Shown: positions 49,941 through 56,784 of the stretch, one piece after another | How positions within the stretch are numbered: position 1 is the first letter of the stretch | Layout of the letters: each line of letters begins with the position of its first letter | Program-made: the position numbers and the translations under genes | Source of the DNA: Pseudomonas endophytica | Lineage (GTDB): Bacteria > Pseudomonadota > Gammaproteobacteria > Pseudomonadales > Pseudomonadaceae | Direction of reading: 5' to 3' | Assembly: GCF_001411475.1 (NCBI RefSeq) | Contig: NZ_LLWH01000002.1 | Coordinates: forward strand, 20,960-84,959 | Length of the DNA stretch: 64,000 nt | The notes under the pieces: generated by a model | What the model was told of the DNA's origin: nothing | What the model saw: only the letters and a program-made list of their open reading frames with translations | Database searches by the model: none

Positions 49941-50000
49941 ATGGACTTACCCAGTAGTAACTCAGCATCCCGCTTTTCCAATCATGAATTGACTGATTGA
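49941..50000 (+). CDS. Possible leader peptide of mgtE
   Basis: ATG-started 19-codon frame (MDLPSSNSASRFSNHELTD) ending 40 nt before the mgtE start. No strong ribosome binding site (GTGGA 8-12 nt upstream). Leader peptides control other Mg2+ transporter genes, which is the only reason to list it; it may be a chance frame. Confidence 0.25.
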   Translation: MDLPSSNSASRFSNHELTD

Positions 50001-50040
50001 TCCTTCCGGCGTGCCCTGCTGCTGGGAGTGGAGTTCGCCT

Positions 50041-51483
50041 ATGACCGAAGTTGAAATAAAGAAAGCGCAAGACAGCCTGCAAAGTCGCCTCGCTCAAGTG
50101 ATTGAGCTGCTCAATCGCCAGCGTGTGGTCGAGGGCCTGACTCATCGTCAGGACGGCCAGCACCAGGATCGAGTCGAGACGCTGGTTCACCGCCAAAACC
50201 TTGTTGAGCTCCAGCGCAAGCTGGAAGACCTGCACTCCGCAGACGTTGCCTACATCTTGGAAGCCTTGCCACTGGACGACCGTCTGACCGTCTGGCAGTT
50301 GGTCAAGGCCGACCGAGACGGTGACATCCTGCTGGAAGTGTCTGACTCCGTCCGTGAAACCTTGATCGCCGACATGGACGATCACGAGCTCTTGGCTGCA
50401 GCCAAGGAGATGGATGCCGACGAACTTGCTGACCTGGCTCCTGAGCTGCCGCGAGACGTTATCCATGAGCTGATGGAAACGCTGGATGCTCAGCAGCGTG
50501 AGCGGGTTCGCTCGGCGTTGTCCTATAACGAAGATCAAGTCGGCGCGCTGATGGACTTCGAGATGGTCACGATCCGTGAGGACGTCAGCCTTGAAGTGGT
50601 ATTGCGTTACCTGCGTCGTCTCAAAGAGTTGCCTGGGCACACTGACAAACTGTTTGTGGTTGATTACGACGGCGTCCTCAAGGGTGTGCTGCCGATCAAG
50701 CGTTTACTGGTCAATGACCCTGAAAAACAAGTCGCAGAAGTGATGGCCAGCGATCCGGTGAGTTTCCATCCGGACGAAGATGCCTATGACGCGGCTCAGG
50801 CTTTTGAGCGTTATGACTTGATCTCGGCGCCAGTGGTCGACAAAAACGGCAAGCTGATCGGTCGTTTGACTATCGACGAAATGGTTGACTTGATCCGTGA
50901 GGAAAGCGAAAGCGAAGTCCTCAACATGGCGGGTCTGCGCGAAGAAGAAGATATTTTTGCGTCGGTCTGGAAATCCCTGCGTAACCGTTGGGCGTGGCTG
51001 GCAATCAACCTGATTACCGCTTTCTTGGCATCGCGTGTCATTGGCTTGTTTGAAGGTTCAATTGAAAAATTAGTCGCCCTCGCGGCCCTGATGCCAATCG
51101 TAGCCGGCATTGGCGGCAACTCCGGTAACCAGACTATCACCATGATTGTGCGCGCCATGGCGCTCGACCAAGTCAACACCGGAAGCACTTCGCGTCTCAT
51201 GCGCAAAGAGCTGGCGGTGGCCTTGATCAACGGCGTGGTGTGGGGCGGGGTGATCGGTGTGGTCGCCTATCTACTGTATGGCAGTTGGTCGCTGGGGGTG
51301 GTAATGACGGCTGCCATGACGCTCAACTTGCTGCTGGCGGCGCTTATGGGCGTGTTGATCCCTATGACCTTGTCTCGGATCGGGCGCGACCCGGCTATGG
51401 GGGCAAGTGTCATGATCACTGCCGTGACTGACAGTGGTGGTTTCTTCATCTTCTTGGGTCTGGCAACGCTCTTTTTGCTCTGA
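50041..51483 (+). CDS. mgtE: Magnesium transporter MgtE
   Basis: 480 aa from the ATG at 50041 (GGAGTTCGCCT upstream); a ten-codon in-frame extension is rejected. Cytosolic N domain (about 30-130, HSADVAYILEALPLDDR), two CBS domains (about 140-270, VAEVMASDPVSFHPDED and DLISAPVVDKNGKLIGRLT) and a five-helix membrane domain with the pore signature PIVAGIGGNSGNQTITMIVR. Mg2+-gated Mg2+ channel of the inner membrane; in P. aeruginosa MgtE also affects type III secretion via RsmA/RsmYZ. Confidence 0.95.
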   Translation: MTEVEIKKAQDSLQSRLAQVIELLNRQRVVEGLTHRQDGQHQDRVETLVHRQNLVELQRKLEDLHSADVAYILEALPLDDRLTVWQLVKADRDGDILLEVSDSVRETLIADMDDHELLAAAKEMDADELADLAPELPRDVIHELMETLDAQQRERVRSALSYNEDQVGALMDFEMVTIREDVSLEVVLRYLRRLKELPGHTDKLFVVDYDGVLKGVLPIKRLLVNDPEKQVAEVMASDPVSFHPDEDAYDAAQAFERYDLISAPVVDKNGKLIGRLTIDEMVDLIREESESEVLNMAGLREEEDIFASVWKSLRNRWAWLAINLITAFLASRVIGLFEGSIEKLVALAALMPIVAGIGGNSGNQTITMIVRAMALDQVNTGSTSRLMRKELAVALINGVVWGGVIGVVAYLLYGSWSLGVVMTAAMTLNLLLAALMGVLIPMTLSRIGRDPAMGASVMITAVTDSGGFFIFLGLATLFLL

Positions 51484-51485
51484 CC

Positions 51486-51524
51486 AAAAAGCCTGATTGG
51501 ACGGCAGTCTAATCAGGCTTTTTA
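51486..51524 (+). terminator. Terminator after mgtE
   Basis: AAAAAGCCTGATT / AATCAGGCTTTTT, perfect 13-bp arms with a 12-nt loop. Confidence 0.9.
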
Positions 51525-51562
51525 TGCCTTCGGCACCTGTATGGCGGCTCCGAAAAAGTGCC

Positions 51563-51598
51563 AACAAAAAAGCCAGCATGATGCTGGCTTTTTTGTTG
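51563..51598. terminator. Bidirectional terminator between mgtE and amrZ
   Basis: AACAAAAAAGCCAGCAT / ATGCTGGCTTTTTTGTT, near-perfect 17-bp arms; serves amrZ from the right. Confidence 0.9.
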
Positions 51599-51609
51599 CC
51601 TGATTTAAA

Positions 51610-51936
51610 TCAAGACGCGTCGGATGTTACTTCTACATCGTGAGCAATCAGCGAAACCAGAGCGTTTTGTTGGCGATGTGAGAGCTGACGAAAACGTTGC
51701 AGCAGTTCACGTTCGTTCAGGGATAGCTCTGGGCTGTCTAGGCGCAAAGTGAGCTCTTCACCCAGCGCACCTTCCTGAATAAGACTTTGTTCAAGGCGAG
51801 CAATGATTTCTGAGTTCATGCTGCGGTGGTGATTGCGAGCCACTTCGGCAATGCGTTCACGCATTCCGTCTGGCAGGCGTACGACGAACTTATCAGCCGT
51901 ACGGCTTGAGTAAATTGCCTGTTTCAATGGGCGCAT
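51610..51936 (-). CDS. amrZ: Ribbon-helix-helix regulator AmrZ
   Basis: 108 aa from the ATG at 51936, the same length as P. aeruginosa AmrZ; three upstream codons from a TTG are rejected. The RHH domain [20 protein letters not shown] followed by [18 protein letters not shown] and the tetramerisation region [20 protein letters not shown] match closely. AmrZ activates alginate and represses flagellar genes and controls c-di-GMP enzymes. The 372-bp upstream gap (51937-52308) must hold its promoter; I saw no gene in it. Confidence 0.95.
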   Translation of the reverse strand: MRPLKQAIYSSRTADKFVVRLPDGMRERIAEVARNHHRSMNSEIIARLEQSLIQEGALGEELTLRLDSPELSLNERELLQRFRQLSHRQQNALVSLIAHDVEVTSDAS

Positions 51937-52308
51937 TATAGTCAACCGGTTAGTTCAGGGGAGCGGTTCTCGGAATTGGCCGCAAGCTATGGTTTCTGAC
52001 CAAGCTTATGGCCAAATGTTCAACCTGAATTGCAAAGAGGCGCGCATCATGCCTCAAATCTGCCACTTCCCTGGCGTCAATTCTGTGACAAATATTGAAC
52101 TGGATAAAGGCTATTAGCCAGCATCTATTGTCAAAATTGTGCGTTGGCCGACGTAGTTTACAGGCTATCTAGCTTTCTCAAAGGAACCATTGTGTGTAAA
52201 GGCCATCATTGACTGACTTGAATGCTTCTTAGCGCTCTCGACCGTGTTGCGCTTGCCATCTTTTAGGGGGAACCTGTTTGACGCATTAGCGTTCCGGAGA
52301 TCCATCGA

Positions 52309-52911
52309 GTGGCAGGCAAATTGATTTATCTGACGGGGCCTTCAGGGTCAGGCAAAGACAGTCTGATCGAGGCCGCACGCCCTCATTTAGCGGTGCGCGG
52401 GTGTGAAGTCATCCAGCGGGTAATTACTCGTTCAGCAGAAGCGGTGGGGGAGGAGGCTATTGGCGTTTCCCTGGAGCAATTTCAGGCGCTCAAGGCACGT
52501 GGAGCGTTTGCTTTGGACTGGCAAGCCAATGGCTTGGCCTACGGCATTGGTGTGCAACTCGATGCATGGCTCAAGCAGGGCCGCCACGTACTGGTTAACG
52601 GTTCAAGAGGTCACTTGAGAGAGGCGCGTGAACGCTATCCTGATTTGCTCGCGATTGTGTTGCGGGTTGATACCGATGTCTTGCAGCAACGTTTACTGAT
52701 CCGTGGGCGAGAAACTTCTGAGCAGATAAACGACCGTCTTGCCCGCAATCAATTGTTTTTGGACTCAGAACAAGCGTTGGTTGCAGACCGTGTGCACTTA
52801 CTGGATAACTCGGCTGAGCTGGCCTTAGGTGTCAAAAGTTTGCTCGCGCTGATAGACACCGAGATAACGAGTTCTGCGCAGCGCGTTAACGCAGTTGCGG
52901 ATCAAACTTGA
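52309..52911 (+). CDS. phnN: Ribose 1,5-bisphosphate phosphokinase
   Basis: 200 aa with a GTG start at 52309 (CCGGAGATCC upstream). Walker A GPSGSGKDS (about 8-16) and the guanylate-kinase-like layout QRVITRSAEAVGEEAIGVSL identify PhnN, which makes PRPP from ribose 1,5-bisphosphate. Normally the last step of the C-P lyase pathway, but no other phn gene is here, so the gene stands alone. Its 3' end overlaps the convergent small membrane protein by 26 bp. Confidence 0.88.
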   Translation: MAGKLIYLTGPSGSGKDSLIEAARPHLAVRGCEVIQRVITRSAEAVGEEAIGVSLEQFQALKARGAFALDWQANGLAYGIGVQLDAWLKQGRHVLVNGSRGHLREARERYPDLLAIVLRVDTDVLQQRLLIRGRETSEQINDRLARNQLFLDSEQALVADRVHLLDNSAELALGVKSLLALIDTEITSSAQRVNAVADQT

Positions 52912-53062
52912 TGCGACGCCCAAGCGCTTTTGCCATCAACCAACAAGCAAATAGCACGGCGGACGCAATTAACGGGGTGTTACCCAGTTGATCCTGAGTA
53001 AACAAGCCAAGAGCGAGGCTGATTAGCGCCAGCATCAACAGGCCGAAAGTAATTTTGGACAT
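52886..53062 (-). CDS. Small two-helix membrane protein
   Basis: 58 aa, below the usual ORF length cut-off. Starts MSKITFGLLMLALISLALGL, a first hydrophobic helix, then a short polar loop (FTQDQLGNTP) and a second helix LIASAVLFACWLMAKAL followed by the basic tail GRRIKFDPQLR. Ribosome binding site weak (AAAGAG about 12 nt upstream). Overlaps the phnN 3' end on the opposite strand. Function unknown; probably an inner-membrane protein. Confidence 0.6.
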   Translation of the reverse strand: MSKITFGLLMLALISLALGLFTQDQLGNTPLIASAVLFACWLMAKALGRRIKFDPQLR

Positions 53063-53095
53063 GATTTTTAAGACTCTTTTTTCGAGAAGCCCAAT

Positions 53096-53350
53096 TCAGA
53101 AAACCCAGCGATCGCCCTGAGTAGTGTCGATGGCAACAGGGGTGGCAGATCGCTCGGCCGCCAAATGGGGGGTAACGCTATTGGTGTCCGTCATCACGGC
53201 CCGTTGCGGCAGGGGTTTAAGAGGTTTGCTGTAAGTCCCTGCGACTTCAATGCCTTGTTCGGCGACAACAGGTCCAGATTGAAAGTGAAACCCCACCAAA
53301 ACTGCCATAGCAAGAACATTCAACAGGAGTAGGGTGCTGTTCATGTTCAT
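53096..53350 (-). CDS. Hypothetical small exported or anchored protein
   Basis: 84 aa; the ATG at 53344 (third codon) is an equally good start. N-terminal hydrophobic segment STLLLLNVLAMAVLVGFHF acts as a signal anchor or signal peptide, then a Pro/Thr-rich, low-complexity periplasmic tail ending DTTQGDRWVF. Lies 33 bp upstream of, and on the same strand as, the 58-aa membrane protein, so they may form an operon. Not recognised. Confidence 0.6.
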   Translation of the reverse strand: MNMNSTLLLLNVLAMAVLVGFHFQSGPVVAEQGIEVAGTYSKPLKPLPQRAVMTDTNSVTPHLAAERSATPVAIDTTQGDRWVF

Positions 53351-53468
53351 GGCAGTCGTCTCTTGGAATTAGGTAAGTGCTATGAATAGAGCAGGCATCA
53401 TGCCAACCTCGCAAGATAAAAAAACACATATAAAACAATAGCTTACGATGTTTTTCGAGAGGATTTAA

Positions 53469-53483
53469 ATTGCATATTGCAAT
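53469..53483. promoter_or_regulatory. Unassigned palindrome ATTGCATATTGCAAT
   Basis: Near-perfect palindrome (six-base arms, TAT centre) in the 308-bp gap 53351-53658, followed closely by AATGCAAAATGCA. It lies 119 bp upstream of the exported-protein start. Looks like a repressor operator, regulator unknown. Confidence 0.35.
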
Positions 53484-53591
53484 GATGGCTTTTTGGGGTA
53501 ATGCAAAATGCACGATGCTGAAATTCAGGCGGGGGTGTGTAAGAAAAATCTGTGGTGACCAGTGAGGTAAAAATTCGCGCGACTTGTTTTT

Positions 53592-53647
53592 AGTGGGCGC
53601 CGCCGCAGGCTGCGATCTCTTGATCTTAAAAAAATCGCAGCCTTTTA
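53592..53647. repeat. REP element pair
   Basis: GTGGGCGCCGCCGCAGGCTG followed by an inverted, truncated arm AAAAATCGCAGCC. Right arm appears cut short near the stop codon of the racemase-like gene. Confidence 0.65.
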
Positions 53648-53658
53648 GGAGGCATCAA

Positions 53659-54387
53659 TCAGCGCATAAATTTTGCCGCCCATCCTGAGATTGCCTTAGG
53701 TCGAGGCGTGGCATACGTGCGTACCTTCGACGTCGACAACCCCAAGCGTACCAGCGATTCTGCGACCGTAACCGCTGCGCTTACGCCGTCGATTACCGGT
53801 ACTCCCGTGCGTTGACGAATCTGCTCATCGAGCCCGGCCATGCCGCCGCAACCCAAGCAAATAACCTCTGCGCGGTCCTCACTTACTGCCAGTTCGGCCT
53901 GGCGCACAATGGCCGCTAATGCGCGCTCTGGTGATTCCTCCAACTCCAGCACCGCCATGCCGCTGGCTCGCACCGACGCACAGCGATCCCACAGCCCTGA
54001 CAACCGCAGGCGGTCTTCAATTAATGGCACGGTACGATCCAAGGTGGTTACCACCGAATAGGCCCGACCCACATACATCGCCGTGCTGGCCGCAGCATCC
54101 GTGATGTCCACGACCGGAACATTGAGTAACTCCTGCAAACCCTCACGTCCGTGCTCGCCATACCCCGCCTGAATCACTGCATCAAAAGGTTGGTCGTAAG
54201 ACATGACCTTGTCCATCACCGCAATGGCAGCCAAATAGCTCTCAAAATTACCCTCAACCGAATCAGCCCCAAAATCTGGCGTCAACCCAACGATTTCGGT
54301 GCCTGGTGCCGCTGCTGCCTGCGCTTGTCGAGCAATGGCCTGAGTGATGCTGTCAGTCGTATTGACGTTGACTACTAGAATTCGCAT
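53659..54387 (-). CDS. Asp/Glu/hydantoin racemase superfamily protein, first catalytic Cys missing
   Basis: 242 aa from the ATG at 54387 (GTAGGAGCCTTC upstream). N-terminus MRILVVNVNTTDSITQAIA and the overall layout match hydantoin/allantoin racemases. The second catalytic cysteine is present (C180 in ICLGCGGMAGL), but the first, normally in an A-C-Y/F-G-D-P-G-L context, is Gly75 in AGYGEHGREGL. A one-cysteine arrangement is seen in arylmalonate decarboxylases. Probably acts on an imported ring compound, as it follows an NCS1 permease by 53 bp on the same strand. Confidence 0.8.
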   Translation of the reverse strand: MRILVVNVNTTDSITQAIARQAQAAAAPGTEIVGLTPDFGADSVEGNFESYLAAIAVMDKVMSYDQPFDAVIQAGYGEHGREGLQELLNVPVVDITDAAASTAMYVGRAYSVVTTLDRTVPLIEDRLRLSGLWDRCASVRASGMAVLELEESPERALAAIVRQAELAVSEDRAEVICLGCGGMAGLDEQIRQRTGVPVIDGVSAAVTVAESLVRLGLSTSKVRTYATPRPKAISGWAAKFMR

Positions 54388-54440
54388 GAAGGCTCCTACA
54401 AAACATGACTGTGCTGCCCTGTCCAAACGGGCCGCAAAAA

Positions 54441-55979
54441 TTAATGGTCAACGTTGTCGACCGCAATCGACTCGCCGCTGACATTGGCGTAATACGCTTG
54501 GCGCTTGGCAAAAATCAGGTACAGCATTGCTGCGATCCCTGCACCAATCAGCCAAGAGAATGGTGAAACCGCATGAAAGCCAGGGACTAGCGCCAGAACA
54601 ATCGCGATCACTGCCGCCGGAACAAACGCTGCAACTGCACGTAAATTGACCCCGCGTGTATAGAAATAAACCCCATTTGGATCTTCGCTATACAGAGCCG
54701 GTACGTCGATTTGGCCTTTTCGCAACAGCCAGTAATCCACCATGATCACCCCGTAAAGCGGGCCGAGCAGGGCGCCAAGGCCCGACAAGAAGTACACAAT
54801 CACCAGCGGGCTGTTATAGAGATTCCACGGCAAAATCAGCACTGCGATCGTTGCGCTGATTATCCCGGCGCGGCGGAACGTCAGGTGTTTGGGGGCCAGG
54901 TTGCTCAGAACAAACGCTGGCGCAACGAAGTTGGCCATGATGTTCACCGCCACTGTCACAATCAGAAACGCCAGACAGCCCAGAACCAGAAAAAAGGTAT
55001 TCGGAATTGACGCGATAATTTGCGTAGGACTTTCGATAACTTGCCCGTTGATTTGAAACTGAGCGCCGCATAGCAACACGGTGATCCCGGCGAAAACCAA
55101 AATATTGACCGGTAAACCCCAGAAGTTACCGATCTTGATCGTTTTGCAGCACGGCGAAGAGCGTGAAAAATCACTGAAATTTAGAATCAAGGTGCCATAA
55201 ATCGCCAGCCACAAAGCCCCGCCGGCAAACACATTACGCCACATTTCGGCGGTGCTCATCTGCGTGTGATTAGACCAAGCAATCGTGCCATTGGCTTGAA
55301 AGTACATCCAAGCAGCAAGGCTGACCACGGTGACGAGAATCACAGGCCCGGCAAACGCCTCATAGCGACGCACCATCTCCATGCCATAAGCCAGAATGAC
55401 CAGTTGCACTAGCCAAATCGCTACAAAGCACACCCAGCCCAAGCTTGAAAGTCCAAGAATCAAGTCATGGTCATAGGCTGCGAAACCCGGGTGCACCGCC
55501 ACCAGTAAGACACGTAACACCACCGAAGCTAAATACGTTTGAATCCCAAACCAAGCAATCGCGATAACGGCACGAATCAATGCGGGAATCTGCGCTCCAT
55601 GAACGCCGAAACTAATCCGGCTAATGACTGGAAATGGCACCCCCGTCCGTTGCCCCATATAGCCGGACAGATTCATAAACATAAATACCAGCGCTGCACC
55701 GATCCCGAGTGAAAGCAAAATCTGCCAACCGTTCAGGCCAAGTGCATACAACCCAATGGCAAACGAATAATTGGCAATGTTGTGCACATCGTTTGTCCAC
55801 AAGGCAAAAATGCTATAGCAGCCCCAGCGTCGGCCTTGCGCCTTAGTCGGCGCCAGATCGTTGTTATGTAAGCGGGGGCTGAGCGCGGGAGGCGCTGGCG
55901 CGCTATCTCCTTGCAGGGGGTGGGCTGATACCGAAGAGGGTAAATCCAGAGCGATATTGCTGGAGATTCTTGTACGCAT
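54441..55979 (-). CDS. NCS1-family nucleobase/hydantoin:cation symporter
   Basis: 512 aa from the ATG at 55979 (CAGGAGCTTGCC upstream). Twelve membrane segments of the LeuT-fold NCS1 family: signatures include FALWTNDVHNIANYSFAIGL, MGQRTGVPFPVISRISFG and WFGIQTYLASVVLRVLL. Likely imports hydantoin, allantoin, uracil or a related ring with Na+ or H+. The N-terminal ~45 residues are a polar cytoplasmic extension. First gene of a two-gene unit with the racemase-like enzyme; no hydantoinase gene is nearby. Confidence 0.88.
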   Translation of the reverse strand: MRTRISSNIALDLPSSVSAHPLQGDSAPAPPALSPRLHNNDLAPTKAQGRRWGCYSIFALWTNDVHNIANYSFAIGLYALGLNGWQILLSLGIGAALVFMFMNLSGYMGQRTGVPFPVISRISFGVHGAQIPALIRAVIAIAWFGIQTYLASVVLRVLLVAVHPGFAAYDHDLILGLSSLGWVCFVAIWLVQLVILAYGMEMVRRYEAFAGPVILVTVVSLAAWMYFQANGTIAWSNHTQMSTAEMWRNVFAGGALWLAIYGTLILNFSDFSRSSPCCKTIKIGNFWGLPVNILVFAGITVLLCGAQFQINGQVIESPTQIIASIPNTFFLVLGCLAFLIVTVAVNIMANFVAPAFVLSNLAPKHLTFRRAGIISATIAVLILPWNLYNSPLVIVYFLSGLGALLGPLYGVIMVDYWLLRKGQIDVPALYSEDPNGVYFYTRGVNLRAVAAFVPAAVIAIVLALVPGFHAVSPFSWLIGAGIAAMLYLIFAKRQAYYANVSGESIAVDNVDH

Positions 55980-56100
55980 TCTGGGCAAGCTCCTGACGCC
56001 AAACCTGCGTGAGACAGGTCGACGTCACTGGTGATGAAGTCCGCGTTATGCCTGATTTAGAGTCAGACCACTAAACAACGTGTACTTAGTTTCTTGTAAT

Positions 56101-56112
56101 TTTGTATACAAA
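56101..56112. promoter_or_regulatory. Palindrome TTTGTATACAAA upstream of the NCS1 gene
   Basis: Perfect 12-bp palindrome of the type bound by FadR-subfamily GntR regulators (core GT-N2-AC), about 120 bp before the permease. No regulator gene is adjacent. Confidence 0.5.
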
Positions 56113-56127
56113 TGCTGTTCAGCTTTA

Positions 56128-56143
56128 AGCGATATTCATGCCA
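56128..56143 (-). promoter_or_regulatory. Possible sigma-54 promoter of the NCS1 operon
   Basis: Minus-strand TGGCATGAATATCGCT fits TGGCAY-N5-TTGC with one mismatch and correct GG/GC phasing. It lies about 150 bp before the permease start. RpoN control would fit uptake of a nitrogen source. Confidence 0.35.
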
Positions 56144-56393
56144 ACCAAAAGCTCAGAGCCTTTAGGCGTACTAAGAAAGCTTTTATTTAAAATCTAATAG
56201 ACTGAAAAATAAGACAATTTTTATGGTTTATAGAAAAAAGCCCAACCATGGCGACCGCGTGCAAGCAGAGCGGCGGGAACTGAGCGCCTCAAAAAAGCTG
56301 TTACCTTTTGATGCGTAATTGCGCGGTTACACTCTTGGGTGCACCGTTTTGTGACAGGTTGTATACGATTTTTAGTCTGTGGAAGGGCTGCTG

Positions 56394-56516
56394 GTGCAGG
56401 TGATAGCTCTAAAACTATGTGTGCACTGTGATTGTCCGCTTAACGGCGACTGTTCAGACGGAACCTGTAGCGTTTGCCCTGACACGCAAAAAGCCCACGG
56501 ACGACATGACAAATAA
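56394..56516 (+). CDS. Cysteine-rich 40-residue mini-protein (predicted)
   Basis: GTG start at 56394 with GGAAGG seven nt upstream, TAA at 56514. Six cysteines fall within 20 residues as C9-x2-C12-x-C14-x5-C20-x4-C25-x2-C28 (LCVHCDCPLNGDC and SDGTCSVC), flanked by a hydrophobic N-terminus (VIALKL) and a His/Lys-rich tail. It resembles a metal-binding, metallothionein- or zinc-knuckle-like peptide, but I recognise no family. A GTATAC palindrome lies 28 bp upstream, and tRNA-Arg(CCT) starts 66 bp downstream. It could be a chance frame. Confidence 0.4.
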   Translation: MQVIALKLCVHCDCPLNGDCSDGTCSVCPDTQKAHGRHDK

Positions 56517-56547
56517 AGGTCTGCCCGTTAACATGCACGCCGTCCTC

Positions 56548-56574
56548 TGCGCCACGCCATCAGCGTGTGGCGCA
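56548..56574. other. Inverted repeat just before tRNA-Arg(CCT)
   Basis: TGCGCCAC / GTGGCGCA arms around a short loop with further partial pairing (GC/GC), ending 8 bp before the tRNA. No T-tract; possibly a transcription stop or structure in the tRNA leader. Apart from the sites and mini-ORF listed, 55980-56582 holds no recognisable gene. Confidence 0.4.
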
Positions 56575-56582
56575 TACCGTTT

Positions 56583-56659
56583 GTCTCAGTAGCTCAATTG
56601 GATAGAGCATCCCCCTCCTAAGGGGAAGGTTGCAGGTTCGAACCCCGCCTGGGACACCA
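56583..56659 (+). tRNA. tRNA-Arg (CCT)
   Basis: 77 nt with encoded CCA. Acceptor GTCTCAG / CTGGGAC, anticodon loop CTCCTAA giving anticodon CCT (reads AGG), T-loop GGTTCGAACCC. Minor-arginine tRNA genes are frequent integration sites for genomic islands, and an RM cassette starts right after it. Confidence 0.94.
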
Positions 56660-56784
56660 TGATTCGTTGCACTGCAAATGGTCGTTAGGGGCCTTTCATA
56701 AAACCTGTATTCTTGTCGATTTTTTGAGGGATGGCCGGTTGCATGGGCTTTCATCCCTTTGATCCTGCAACAGGTAAGATCCCT

